Shown: piece by piece, positions 7,622-16,221 of the stretch
How positions within the stretch are numbered: the stretch's first letter is position 1
Layout: each line of letters starts with the position of its first letter
From: Bradyrhizobium sp.
GTDB lineage: Bacteria > Pseudomonadota > Alphaproteobacteria > Rhizobiales > Xanthobacteraceae
DNA: 64,000 nt
Assembly: GCF_016219575.1 (NCBI RefSeq)
Contig: NZ_JACRMG010000018.1
Coordinates: 62,001 to 126,000 of the forward strand
Direction: 5' to 3'
Notes under the pieces: model-generated
The model's database searches: none
Seen by the model: only the letters and a program-made list of their open reading frames with translations
Told to the model about the DNA's origin: nothing
Made by a program: the position numbers and the translations under genes

Positions 7622-8045
7622 TCATGCTTTGCAGCAAGTCGCCCACCATGGCGAGGTGCGTGCCATGGCCGGCATATTGCCGCTTCAGGTCGGCGAGATA
7701 GGTGTTGGCGACGTTGAGCCGCTGCGCCAGCATACGCGCGATCAGGATGGCCGCCGCCGGCTGCTTGCGCAGGAACGCCGCCGCATCGTCGATCTCGTAG
7801 ATCGTCGAATCCTGCGCCGCGCGCACGGTCGCGGTGTGCGGCGTGTCGAGCAGGACGCTCATTTCGCCGAGCACCGCGCCGGGCTCGATGATGACAGCCA
7901 CCACCGCCTCGCCCTTGATCACCTCGAGCCGCCCCTCGATCAGGACGTAGAGATGACCGGTGCGGCCACCCTCATGGAGAACCTCGGTGCCGACGGCCAC
8001 GCTCCGCTTCGCCCCGCCTATGCAGTATTCCAGGATATCGCGCAT
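7560..8045 (-). CDS. Stand-alone cyclic-nucleotide-binding domain protein
   Basis: A 161-residue protein made of one cNMP-binding (CAP_ED) beta-barrel at about 12-125, with the GAVLGEMSVLLDTPHTATVRA phosphate-binding-cassette region near 56-76, and a short helical tail. It lacks a DNA-binding or catalytic domain, so it probably works as a ligand-responsive partner of another protein. The cassette has the Gly-Glu and the Thr-Ala-Thr-Val-Arg pattern, so nucleotide binding is possible. The C-terminal 20 codons overlap the metallophosphoesterase gene in antisense. Partner and ligand are unknown. Confidence 0.82.
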   Translation of the reverse strand: MRDILEYCIGGAKRSVAVGTEVLHEGGRTGHLYVLIEGRLEVIKGEAVVAVIIEPGAVLGEMSVLLDTPHTATVRAAQDSTIYEIDDAAAFLRKQPAAAILIARMLAQRLNVANTYLADLKRQYAGHGTHLAMVGDLLQSMINLPPSEVSPGSDRQSDPRI

Positions 8046-8333
8046 GCCTCACCACCCTGCACCAGACTAGGCGGGAGGATAGCACCGGTCGAACGCATAT
8101 TGTGGCCGGTCTGCTGAAATAACCGGCATCGACCAGCCTGCCCCGTTTTCCGAACGGCGACCGCGAAGCGCCATCCGTGGTGCGGCCTGTGCGCTCGCAT
8201 GTTCTGGAATCGCTCTAAACTCATCGCTTTGAATCTCTCTAAATCAGTGATTTCGCGACATCGCGTCGCTGACGACAACGCGCTCGACGCGGTACTCAGC
8301 GACATCAAAATCATCTCCTGCCGGAGCCCGTTC
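8046..8333. other. Intergenic region upstream of the ferric-iron operon
   Basis: This stretch separates divergent genes and holds both promoters. Its left part is featureless to me. The right part (8207-8243) carries two near-identical CTCTAAA-containing repeats described separately. No small gene or RNA gene is evident. Confidence 0.5.
8207..8243. promoter_or_regulatory. Tandem GAATC-N-CTCTAAA repeats, possible iron-control element
   Basis: GAATCGCTCTAAA (8207-8219) and GAATCTCTCTAAA (8231-8243) differ at one base and are spaced 24 bases start to start. On the minus strand the second reads TTTAGAGAGATTCAAA, an interrupted palindrome similar in form to the Irr/ICE motifs of rhizobial iron genes. 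It lies about 90 bases before the iron-binding protein start. Function is inferred. Confidence 0.45.
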
Positions 8334-9365
8334 ATGACGACATTTCGCGCCCTCTCCGCCACCGCGGCCGCGCTTTGCCTGGCCGTATCCGCGGCGGCGA
8401 CGACTGCCAGCGCCCAGAGCGGCGAAGTCAACGTCTACACCTATCGCGAAACCAAGCTGATCCAGCCGCTGTTCGATGCCTTCAGCAGGGATACCGGCAT
8501 CAAGGTCAACATCGTCTCGGCGAGCTCCGGGCTCGAGCAGCGCATCAAGGCTGAAGGCGCCAACAGCCCGGCCGACGTGCTGCTCACCGTCGATCTCGGC
8601 CGCCTCGACGACGCCGTGCAGGCCGGCGTCACCCAACCGATCAAGTCAGTGGCGATCGACGAGATCGTGCCGCCGCAGTTCCGCGATCCGGACGGCCAGT
8701 GGGCCGGCATCTCCATGCGCGCACGCGTGGTCTATGCCTCGAAGGAGCGCGTCAAGCAGGACAGGATCACCTACGAGGAACTCGCCGACCCCAAGTGGAA
8801 GGGCAAGATCTGCATCCGCTCCGGCCAGCACATCTACAATAACGGGCTGTTTGCGGCCTATGTGGCAAGGTACGGCGAGGCCAAGGCCGAGGAATGGTTG
8901 AAGGGCCTGAAAGCCAATCTGGCGCAAAAGCCCTCCGGCGGCGACCGCGAGGCGGCGCGCGACGTCGCGGCCGGCAAGTGCGACATCGGCATCGGCAATA
9001 CCTATTACTGGGCGCTGATGATGAACAACGACCCGGAGAAGAAGCCGTGGGCGGAAGCGACCCGCGTGATCCTGCCGACCTTCGAGGGCGGCGGCACCCA
9101 CGTCAATCTCTCCGGCGTGCTGCTGGCCAGGCATGCGCCGAACAAGGCCAACGCCATGAAGCTGATCGAGTGGCTGGTCGGCGAAAGGGCGCAGCAGATC
9201 TACGCCGATTCCAACTACGAATATCCGATCCGCGCCGGCGTCCCCGTCAATCCGACGATTGCGGGCTATGGCAGGCTCGTCGCCGATCCGACGCCGGTCG
9301 CAAAGATCGTTGCGAGCCGCAAGGCGGCCGCCACGCTGGTGGACAAGGTCGGGTTCGATAATTGA
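8334..9365 (+). CDS. Ferric iron ABC transporter substrate-binding protein (FbpA/FutA-like)
   Basis: A 343-residue periplasmic binding protein. The signal peptide ends after TASA at about residue 25, followed by the typical mature start VNVYTYRETK. Family features are the ASSGLEQRIKAEG hinge, the KGKICIRSG segment, IGNTYYWALM with the iron-coordinating tyrosine pair, and a C-terminal NYEYPIR segment. It delivers Fe(III) to a membrane permease. The ATG at 8334 starts a proper signal peptide; an extension to 8199 would cross the TCTAAA repeats. The permease gene follows after 94 bases that contain a perfect hairpin. No ATPase gene is adjacent. Confidence 0.93.
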   Translation: MTTFRALSATAAALCLAVSAAATTASAQSGEVNVYTYRETKLIQPLFDAFSRDTGIKVNIVSASSGLEQRIKAEGANSPADVLLTVDLGRLDDAVQAGVTQPIKSVAIDEIVPPQFRDPDGQWAGISMRARVVYASKERVKQDRITYEELADPKWKGKICIRSGQHIYNNGLFAAYVARYGEAKAEEWLKGLKANLAQKPSGGDREAARDVAAGKCDIGIGNTYYWALMMNNDPEKKPWAEATRVILPTFEGGGTHVNLSGVLLARHAPNKANAMKLIEWLVGERAQQIYADSNYEYPIRAGVPVNPTIAGYGRLVADPTPVAKIVASRKAAATLVDKVGFDN

Positions 9366-9400
9366 TCGATCGCAACGCGTCGCAAGAGCAATCCGGCCAC

Positions 9401-9430
9401 TATGCCCTCTCCTCCCCGGGAGAGGGCATA
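9401..9430 (+). repeat. Perfect 12-bp stem-loop between binding-protein and permease genes
   Basis: TATGCCCTCTCC (9401-9412) pairs perfectly with GGAGAGGGCATA (9419-9430) around a six-base loop. There is no T-run. Its place between a highly expressed binding protein and its permease suggests an mRNA-stabilising or attenuating element, as in other ABC operons. It could also be a dispersed palindromic repeat of this genome. Confidence 0.65.
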
Positions 9431-9459
9431 ATGCTGCATGGGTTTTCGGTGAACTGCCG

Positions 9460-11118
9460 ATGCGCGCCGGCGTGATCCGAACCGCGCAGACCGGGCGGCT
9501 GGCGGCGGCCATCGCGGTCGGGACCGCCATGCTGGTGGCGGCTCCCGTGATCTCGATCATCGCGCTGGCGATGCAGCCCGCGCCCGACGTCTGGCAGCCG
9601 CTGATCGAATACGTGCTGCCGAGGAGCCTGCTCGACACCGGGCTGCTGCTCGGCGGCGTCGCCGGGCTGTCGCTCGCGATCGGCACCGGGACGGCATGGC
9701 TGGTTTCGCTGTATGACTTCCGCGGCCGGGCGGTGCTGCTCTGGCTGGTGCCGCTGCCGCTCGCGATCCCCACCTATCTCGCAGCTTACGTCTATGTCGA
9801 TTTGTTCGAGCCGCTGGGCCTCGTCCACCACGCGCTCGGGGCCTGGCTGCCGCTGGCGGAGACGGTGCGCCTGCTTCCGAACCTGCGCTCGCTACCCGGC
9901 GCAATCATCGTGATCGCGCTGGTGCTCTACCCCTATGTCTACCTTTCGGCGCGCCCGATGTTCCAGCTCCAGAGCGCGGAGTTTGCCGAGGCCGCCAGGA
10001 CGCTCGGCGCCGGCCGCTGGACCATTTTCTGGCGCGTCTCGATGCCGATGGCGCGGCCGGCGCTGGCGGTGGGCGTCGCGCTGGTGTCGCTGGAGACCCT
10101 CAACGACATCGGCGCCAGCGAGTATCTCGGCATCCGCACGCTCACAGTGTCGGTGTTCACCACCTGGCTGAACCGCGGGAGCCTCGCCGGCGCCGCCCAG
10201 ATCTCGTGCCTGATGCTGGCGATCGTGGCCGGACTCATCGCGATCGAGCGCTACGGACGGCGCAACGTGACGACGGAGTTTTCCGCCGAGAGCCCGCGGC
10301 TGACGCCGCGGACCCAACTCGCGGGGTTCGAGGGTATCTGCGCGCTGGCGGCATGCCTGCTGCCCGTCGTCCTCGGATTTCTCGTGCCGCTGTCCTATCT
10401 CGCGCATCAGAGCTTCAAGCGCGGGCTGCTCGCCAATTTCGACACGGCCTTGTGGCGCGATGCCTTCAACTCGGTCGCGTTCGCATCGCTTGCCACGCTG
10501 GCCGCGCTGCTGCTCGGCTTTGCGACCATTCTCGCCTGGCGCTGGCGGCCGACCGCCCTGCGCTTTGCGGCGATGAACATCGCGCAAACCGGCTACACCC
10601 TGCCGGGGCTGGTGCTGGCGCTCGGCCTGCTCGCGCCGCTGCTCACCATCGACAACGCGCTGAATACGCTCGCCGGATGGTTCGGACGTTCGCTGCCGGG
10701 ACTGATCATCATCGGCTCGGGTGCCGCCGTGGTCATCGCCTATGTGATCCGCTTCCTCGCGGTGCCGACCGGCTTCCTCAAGGCGGGGTTCGAGCGGATT
10801 CCGCGCGACTATGACGACAGCGCGCGCGCTGCCGGCGCCAGCCAGGGCACCACGATGCGGCTGATCCATCTGCCGCTGCTGCGCCCCGCGATGCTCGGCG
10901 CCGTCATCGTGGTGTTCGTGGATTGCCTGAAGGAATTGCCGGCGACGCTGCTGCTGCGGCCGCTGAACGTGGAAACGCTGGCCACCTCGATCTACCAGTA
11001 CGCCAGCCGCGGCAGTTTCGAGGATGGCGCACTCGCCGCCCTTCTGATCGTCGCCGCCAGCATCGGCCCGGTGGCGTGGCTGACGCGTTTCTCGGACATG
11101 CCGAGCGGGCCGGCGTGA
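9460..11118 (+). CDS. Iron ABC transporter permease, fused two-domain type (FbpB-like)
   Basis: A 552-residue inner-membrane permease with two tandem BPD_transp_1 domains, about twelve helices in total. The two EAA-type loops that contact the ATPase are visible: EAARTLGAGRWTIFWRVSMP in the first half and SARAAGASQGTTMRLIHLPL in the second. It partners the preceding Fe(III)-binding protein. The ATG at 9460 begins just before the first hydrophobic segment; upstream in-frame codons run back through the hairpin and the preceding gene. An FbpC-type ATPase is expected but the next gene is an unrelated acetyltransferase on the other strand. Confidence 0.93.
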   Translation: MRAGVIRTAQTGRLAAAIAVGTAMLVAAPVISIIALAMQPAPDVWQPLIEYVLPRSLLDTGLLLGGVAGLSLAIGTGTAWLVSLYDFRGRAVLLWLVPLPLAIPTYLAAYVYVDLFEPLGLVHHALGAWLPLAETVRLLPNLRSLPGAIIVIALVLYPYVYLSARPMFQLQSAEFAEAARTLGAGRWTIFWRVSMPMARPALAVGVALVSLETLNDIGASEYLGIRTLTVSVFTTWLNRGSLAGAAQISCLMLAIVAGLIAIERYGRRNVTTEFSAESPRLTPRTQLAGFEGICALAACLLPVVLGFLVPLSYLAHQSFKRGLLANFDTALWRDAFNSVAFASLATLAALLLGFATILAWRWRPTALRFAAMNIAQTGYTLPGLVLALGLLAPLLTIDNALNTLAGWFGRSLPGLIIIGSGAAVVIAYVIRFLAVPTGFLKAGFERIPRDYDDSARAAGASQGTTMRLIHLPLLRPAMLGAVIVVFVDCLKELPATLLLRPLNVETLATSIYQYASRGSFEDGALAALLIVAASIGPVAWLTRFSDMPSGPA

Positions 11119-11127
11119 GATCGGCGG

Positions 11128-11763
11128 CTAGATCGCGCGCGTGAAGCGGCGGAAGCCCGGCGCGCCCGCGATGGCCTCGAAGGCCGGATCGCACTTCTCT
11201 TCGGCGAAGGCAAAGCCGGCCCTGGCGTAAGATCGTTCGGCTGCCTCATTGCCGATCAAGAACGAAATCGAGGCCTGCCGGATTTCGGCGGCCTTGCCGG
11301 CCGCCAGTGCGTGAGCGATCAATGCCTGCACCAGCCCGCGCCCGCGATATTGCGGCAGCGTGGCGACATGCTCGATCAGCCACTCGCCCTCGCCGCCCTG
11401 TACCCAGCAGTTTCGCGTGTAGGCGCCGCGGCGGAAGATGGCGGGCGCCTCCGCTACGCCGGCAATCTCCTCGATCGCCGCCCGCGCGCCAGGTCCCGTC
11501 CCAGCTGCCGGCAAGGCGCACAACGAGGCAGCCGCCTCGCCTTCGACTTCGGCAATGATGAACCGAGAGACGTGCCACCACGACTGCGTTTGCGCGGTGG
11601 CGATCCGTTCGACGAAGGCCAGGCATCGCGGCTCGTCCCAGCCGAGCGCGATGTCGAACCAGCCGCGCGGCAGCGGGCCGCGCTGCGAGGACAGGATGTT
11701 GCGGGCGATGAAAGCGGCGTCGCCGGGCAGCGCGGGGCGGATCGTCGGCAACGACCGCCCCAT
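11128..11763 (-). CDS. GNAT family N-acetyltransferase
   Basis: A 211-residue acetyltransferase. The acetyl-CoA-binding motif A is ATLPQYRGRGLVQALI at about 145-160 (Q/RxxGxG/A form), and the closing segment GNEAAERSYARAGFAFAEEK is motif B. The substrate is not evident. It lies nine bases beyond the convergent iron permease stop and eight bases upstream of the CoA-transferase stop on the same strand. The spacing allows co-transcription from scoA-scoB through this gene. Confidence 0.85.
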   Translation of the reverse strand: MGRSLPTIRPALPGDAAFIARNILSSQRGPLPRGWFDIALGWDEPRCLAFVERIATAQTQSWWHVSRFIIAEVEGEAAASLCALPAAGTGPGARAAIEEIAGVAEAPAIFRRGAYTRNCWVQGGEGEWLIEHVATLPQYRGRGLVQALIAHALAAGKAAEIRQASISFLIGNEAAERSYARAGFAFAEEKCDPAFEAIAGAPGFRRFTRAI

Positions 11764-11771
11764 CGCGAACC

Positions 11772-12422
11772 TTACGCGTTCTTCAACGCGACGCGGAATT
11801 CGGCCTCGGTGTTGGCCTTGACCTCGTCGAGGGTGACGCCGTCGGCAAGCTCGATCAGCGCCATGCCGTCCTTGCCGTGCTTGTCGATGGTGAACACCGC
11901 GAGATCGGTGACGACCATGTCAACCACCCGCTCGCCGGTGAGCGGCAAATTGCATTTCTTCAGGAGTTTCGGGCCGTCCTTGGCGGAGTGCTCCATCACG
12001 ACGACGACGCGCTTGACGCCGGCGACGAGGTCCATGGCGCCGCCCATGCCCTTGACCATCTTGCCGGGGATCATCCAGTTGGCGAGGTCGCCGTTCTGCG
12101 CCACCTGCATCGCGCCAAGGATCGACAGGTCGATATGGCCGCCGCGCACCATGGCAAAAGAATCCGCCGAGGAGAAATAGCTGGTGGAAGGCAGCTCGCT
12201 CACCGTCTGCTTGCCGGCGTTGATGAGATCGGCGTCGACCTCGTCCTCATAGGGGAACGGGCCCATGCCAAGCATGCCGTTCTCGCTCTGCAGGTTCACG
12301 TCGATGCCGTTGGGGATGTAGTTCGAGACCAGCGTCGGAATGCCGATGCCGAGGTTGACGTAATAGCCGTCGCGCAATTCCTTTGCGGCGCGCGCAGCCA
12401 TCTGTTCACGGGTCCAGGCCAT
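11772..12422 (-). CDS. scoB: 3-oxoacid CoA-transferase subunit B
   Basis: A 216-residue beta subunit that carries the catalytic glutamate in the SENGMLG motif at about 50-56. With subunit A it transfers CoA from succinyl-CoA to acetoacetate or a similar 3-oxoacid in ketone-body and PHB breakdown. The GAMDLVAGVKRVVVVMEH segment is family-typical. It follows scoA by 15 bases. Specificity (acetoacetate or 3-oxoadipate) cannot be fixed by eye. The close fit to succinyl-CoA:3-ketoacid transferases and the lack of aromatic-pathway neighbours favour acetoacetate. Confidence 0.92.
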   Translation of the reverse strand: MAWTREQMAARAAKELRDGYYVNLGIGIPTLVSNYIPNGIDVNLQSENGMLGMGPFPYEDEVDADLINAGKQTVSELPSTSYFSSADSFAMVRGGHIDLSILGAMQVAQNGDLANWMIPGKMVKGMGGAMDLVAGVKRVVVVMEHSAKDGPKLLKKCNLPLTGERVVDMVVTDLAVFTIDKHGKDGMALIELADGVTLDEVKANTEAEFRVALKNA

Positions 12423-12437
12423 TTGCAGTTCTCCTGA

Positions 12438-13145
12438 TTACGCGGCGGGGCGCGGACGGGTGTTGCGGAATTCGATGTGCTTCTTCGCGGTGCCGACTTC
12501 GACGATGCGTTTGACGAAGATGCCGGGGGTATGGATGTGGTCCGGGTTGAGCTCGCCGGCCGGCACGAGATGCTCGACTTCGGCCACGGTGATCTTCGCG
12601 GCCGTCGCCATCATCGGATTGAAGTTGCGAGCAGTCTTGCGGTAGATCAGGTTCCCGGCGGTGTCGCCCTTCCAGGCATGCACGATGGCAAGGTCGGCAA
12701 ACAGGCCGCGCTCCATCACGTATTTCTCACCGTCGAATTCCTTCACTTCCTTGCCTTCGGCGATCAGCGTGCCGACGCCGGTCTTGGTGTAGAAGGCCGG
12801 GATGCCGGCGCCGCCGGCGCGAATGCGCTCGGCCAGGGTTCCCTGCGGATTGAATTCGAGCTCGAGTTCGCCGGCGAGGTATTGCTGCGCGAACAGCTTG
12901 TTCTCGCCGACATAGGACGAAATCATCTTCCTGATCTGACGCGTCTCGAGCAGCCGGCTCAACCCGATACCGTCAACGCCGGCATTGTTCGAGATGAAGG
13001 TGAGGCCCTTGACCCCGGAATCGCGGATCGCGTCCGACAGGGTTTCGGGGATGCCGCACAGGCCGAAACCGCCGGACATGATCATCATGCCGTCCTTGAG
13101 AATGCCGTCGAGAGCCGATTTGGCGTCGGGATAGACCTTGTTCAT
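12438..13145 (-). CDS. scoA: 3-oxoacid CoA-transferase subunit A
   Basis: A 235-residue alpha subunit with the CoA-binding glycine stretch MSGGFGLCGIPE near residues 23-34, NNAGVDGIGL near 53, and FNPQGTLAERIRAGGAGIPAFYT near 98-120. It pairs with the downstream beta subunit to form the transferase. It is the first gene of the operon; the 246 bases upstream to 13391 should hold its promoter but show no operator that I recognise. Confidence 0.92.
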   Translation of the reverse strand: MNKVYPDAKSALDGILKDGMMIMSGGFGLCGIPETLSDAIRDSGVKGLTFISNNAGVDGIGLSRLLETRQIRKMISSYVGENKLFAQQYLAGELELEFNPQGTLAERIRAGGAGIPAFYTKTGVGTLIAEGKEVKEFDGEKYVMERGLFADLAIVHAWKGDTAGNLIYRKTARNFNPMMATAAKITVAEVEHLVPAGELNPDHIHTPGIFVKRIVEVGTAKKHIEFRNTRPRPAA

Positions 13146-13391
13146 GCGAATTACCTGATGGAGGGAGGCGCAGAGTCTTCTAGGTGGCGCATGATCACCC
13201 GGGAAAACCGGGGCCCCTTTTGCAGATCATGCGCTCGGCCTGCTTGTTCGGGCTTTTATTAGGCGAATTCTTCGCAGCGCGTCAATGACGGGCATATGCC
13301 CGTTTCCGCGTCAGTACGGCCTTGAAAGAGACAAGAAAACCCATCAAGTTGCGGGGGTTGGCTCGGGCGGGGAGGCCCGGCTCCATGTGGC

Positions 13392-15392
13392 ATGCCGCCT
13401 CCTGTTTCCTCAAACACCATCAAGACACCTAGCTGGATCATGGCATTGACGATGGCCCAAGGAATGAAGCGCCTGGGGATGCCGGTTGCGGCATTCTTCG
13501 GCGTGGCCGTGCTGTGCCTGATGGCGATGTCGTGGTTCCTCAACCGCGACGCGCTGCGGCAGGCGGTCGAGGCGCAAATCCGCGCCGTCACGGGGCTCGA
13601 TCTCGTCGTCAAGGGAACGATCGACATTTCGGTGTTTCCCGCAAGCTACGTGTCCTTCCATGACGTCGGCCTGAAGGGCGGGCGGACCGCCGACCCCGCG
13701 CTGAATGTCGACGTGCTGACCGCCAATCTGCAGCTGCTGCCGCTGTTGCTGCGGCGGTTCGAAATCGCCGACCTGATGTTGCTGCGCCCCGTCATCCGCG
13801 TGGTGCGCGACGGCAATGGCGAGAGCAACTGGACGCCGTTCGTCGACCGGATCGTCACGACGATGAAACCGGGCGCGGAGAACCAGGTCTCCTTCTCGGA
13901 GATCCGCATCCAGGACGGCGTGCTGAACTACGAGGACGCGACCAACCACGTCGCCGAAAAGCTCGCCGACATCGATCTCTCGCTGGCCTGGCCATCGATC
14001 TCGCGCTCCTTTGCCGCGACCGGGCAGTTCGACTGGCGCGGCGAACGCATCGACGGCTCGGTCAGCGCCAGCGATTTCGTCGCCCTGCTGTCGGGCGAGC
14101 GATCGGGGCTGAAGGCGCGCCTCGCCTCGGCGCCGCTGAAGCTCGCCTTCGACGGCACGGTCGCCAACCGCACCAGCCTGATGATGGAAGGCACGATGAC
14201 GGTCGACTCGCTGTCGCTGCGCAACGCGCTGCGCTGGACCGGGCAGCAGCCGCCGGCCGGCGGCGGCTTCGGCCGCTTCGCGCTGAAGGCGCGCGCCAAT
14301 GTCGTTGGCGGTTCGGTGGCGCTCACCAATGTCAATGTCGAACTCGACGGCAATGTCGCCGAGGGCGTCATGACCTTCGCCATTAACGGCCGCCAGACCA
14401 TCCAGGCGACGCTTGCCGCGGGCAACCTCGACTTCACGCCCTACATCTCCACCGTCCGCCTGCTCGCTTCCGGCGCGCGCGACTGGAACCGGCAATTGTT
14501 CGACCTCAACGCGCTGTCGGCGACCGATCTCGATATGCGCCTGTCGGCCGCCAGGGTGACGGTAGGCCCGACCAAGCTCGGCCGCACGGCGTTCGGCGCG
14601 AATTTGCGCAATGGCGCGCTGGCGCTCAGCGTCGGCGAGGCGCAGATGTATGGCGGCGTCGCCAGGGGCTCGCTGGGCATCGCGCGTTCCGACACGGTCG
14701 CCGACGTTCGCGCCCAATTCCAGCTCACCGATGTCGACCTGCAGGCCGCCGCCGCCGAACTGTTCGGCGTCAACAAGCTCTCCGGCCGCGGCAACCTCAA
14801 CGTCTCGCTGGTCGCCTCCGGCTCGAGCCCGTTCGGGCTCGCCTCCTCGCTCGACGGCACGGCGACGCTCACCGGCCATGACGGCGCGATCTCGGGCTTC
14901 AATGTCGAGCAGCTCCTGAAGCGGCTGGAGCGCCGGCCGCTGTCCGGCGCCGGCAATTTCCGGCAGGGCTCGACGCCCTACGACAACATCAACGTCTCGG
15001 TGAAATTCGCCGACGGCATCGCGACCGCCGAGGACGTCCGCGTCGAGAGCCCGACCTCGCGCCTGACCCTGACGGGAACGGCGTCGGTGCCGGCGCGCGA
15101 ATACGATCTCAAGGGCGTCGCCAGCCTGATCTCCTCGACCAGCGGCAGCCCCGGCTTCGAGCTGCCCTTCGTCGTGCAGGGGCCGTGGGACGATCCCCTG
15201 ATCTTCCCCGATCCGGAAAGCCTGATCCGCCGCTCGCCCGCGACCGAGCCGCTGCTCGACGCGGTCAAGGACAAGAAGACGCGCGACGCCGTCAAGTCGG
15301 TGATCGAGCGCTTCACCGGCGGCGGCCTGCGCCGCCCCGCGCCGGATGCCGCGCCCGCCCCGGCCGCAGCCGAGGCAACCAAGCCGAACTAG
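13392..15392 (+). CDS. AsmA family outer-membrane-biogenesis protein
   Basis: A protein of about 666 residues with one N-terminal membrane anchor (about 29-50) and a long periplasmic part. The start of that part has the AsmA-family pattern of Val-Glu-Ala-Gln-Ile followed by VVKGTIDISVFPASYVSFHDVGL. The C-terminal third resembles AsmA_2, with repeating beta-strand segments that form a lipid-transfer groove. AsmA-like proteins take part in phospholipid transport to the outer membrane. The tail (about 640-666) is Pro/Ala-rich. The start is uncertain: ATG 13392, 13440 and 13464 are all in frame, and the last has a closer purine-rich stretch. Confidence 0.88.
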   Translation: MPPPVSSNTIKTPSWIMALTMAQGMKRLGMPVAAFFGVAVLCLMAMSWFLNRDALRQAVEAQIRAVTGLDLVVKGTIDISVFPASYVSFHDVGLKGGRTADPALNVDVLTANLQLLPLLLRRFEIADLMLLRPVIRVVRDGNGESNWTPFVDRIVTTMKPGAENQVSFSEIRIQDGVLNYEDATNHVAEKLADIDLSLAWPSISRSFAATGQFDWRGERIDGSVSASDFVALLSGERSGLKARLASAPLKLAFDGTVANRTSLMMEGTMTVDSLSLRNALRWTGQQPPAGGGFGRFALKARANVVGGSVALTNVNVELDGNVAEGVMTFAINGRQTIQATLAAGNLDFTPYISTVRLLASGARDWNRQLFDLNALSATDLDMRLSAARVTVGPTKLGRTAFGANLRNGALALSVGEAQMYGGVARGSLGIARSDTVADVRAQFQLTDVDLQAAAAELFGVNKLSGRGNLNVSLVASGSSPFGLASSLDGTATLTGHDGAISGFNVEQLLKRLERRPLSGAGNFRQGSTPYDNINVSVKFADGIATAEDVRVESPTSRLTLTGTASVPAREYDLKGVASLISSTSGSPGFELPFVVQGPWDDPLIFPDPESLIRRSPATEPLLDAVKDKKTRDAVKSVIERFTGGGLRRPAPDAAPAPAAAEATKPN

Positions 15393-15402
15393 CCGGCTCC
15401 GC

Positions 15403-16221
15403 TCACAGCGGCACGGCGTTTTCGCCCTGCGCGCGCGACAGTTTCGAGGCAAACGACGCCACCGTGATGACGACGGCGATCAGCGCGATCACCATGGTAC
15501 AGATGGCGTTGATCTCCGGCTTCACGCCGAGCCGCACCTCGGAATAGATGCGGATCGGCAGCGTCGCCGAGCCGGGACCGGTGGTGAAGCTCGCGATCAC
15601 GACGTCGTCGAGCGAAAGTGTGAAGGCGAGCATCCAGCCCGCGGCGATCGAGGGGATGATCAGCGGCAGGGTGACGGACAGGAAGGCGCGCACGGGATCG
15701 CAGCCGAGATCCATCGCCGCCTCCTCCAGGCTGCGGTCGATCGCCCCCAATCTCGACTGCACCACCACGGTGACGAAGCACATGGTGAGCGTGGTGTGGG
15801 CGATGGTCACGGTCCAGAAGCCGCGACCGGCATCCAGCGCGACGAACAGCAGCAGCAGCGACAGGCCGGAGATCACTTCCGGCATCACCAGCGGCGCATA
15901 GAGCATGCCGGAGAACAGCATGCGCCCCTTGAAGCGTTCGCCGCGGGTCAGCGCCACGGCGGCGAGCGTGCCGAGGATGGTTGCAATCGTTGCCGATACC
16001 GCGGCCACCCGCAGGCTCATCCACGCCGCATCCATCATCGCGCGGTCGTTGAAGAACTCGTAGTACCATCGCAGCGACCAGCCGCCCCACACGGTGACGA
16101 GCCGCGAGGCATTGAAGGAATAGATCACGAGGATCACGATCGGCAGGTAGAGGAACGCCAGTCCCAGCGCGAGCGCGGTGACGTTGAACGGCGTGAGGCG
16201 GTTGATCCTGCGGGAGGCCAT
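15403..16221 (-). CDS. potI: Spermidine/putrescine-type ABC transporter permease (PotI-like)
   Basis: A 272-residue inner-membrane permease with about six helices and the EAA loop SLEEAAMDLGCDPVRAFLSVTLPLI in the second half, typical of PotC/PotI. It is the third gene of the operon. Its ATG overlaps the potH stop by one base (TGATG), so translation is probably coupled. It forms the pore with PotH. Polyamine substrate is inferred from family resemblance only. Confidence 0.92.
   Translation of the reverse strand: MASRRINRLTPFNVTALALGLAFLYLPIVILVIYSFNASRLVTVWGGWSLRWYYEFFNDRAMMDAAWMSLRVAAVSATIATILGTLAAVALTRGERFKGRMLFSGMLYAPLVMPEVISGLSLLLLFVALDAGRGFWTVTIAHTTLTMCFVTVVVQSRLGAIDRSLEEAAMDLGCDPVRAFLSVTLPLIIPSIAAGWMLAFTLSLDDVVIASFTTGPGSATLPIRIYSEVRLGVKPEINAICTMVIALIAVVITVASFASKLSRAQGENAVPL

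Noticed and set aside
13259..13627. 122-residue minus-strand frame in the gap before AsmA
   Set aside because: It overlaps the AsmA start, is Ser/Arg-rich and has no ribosome-binding site or recognisable family.
13410..15452. 680-residue minus-strand frame opposite AsmA
   Set aside because: Shadow with Arg/Gly/Asp-rich sequence. The AsmA anchor and family pattern are on the plus strand.
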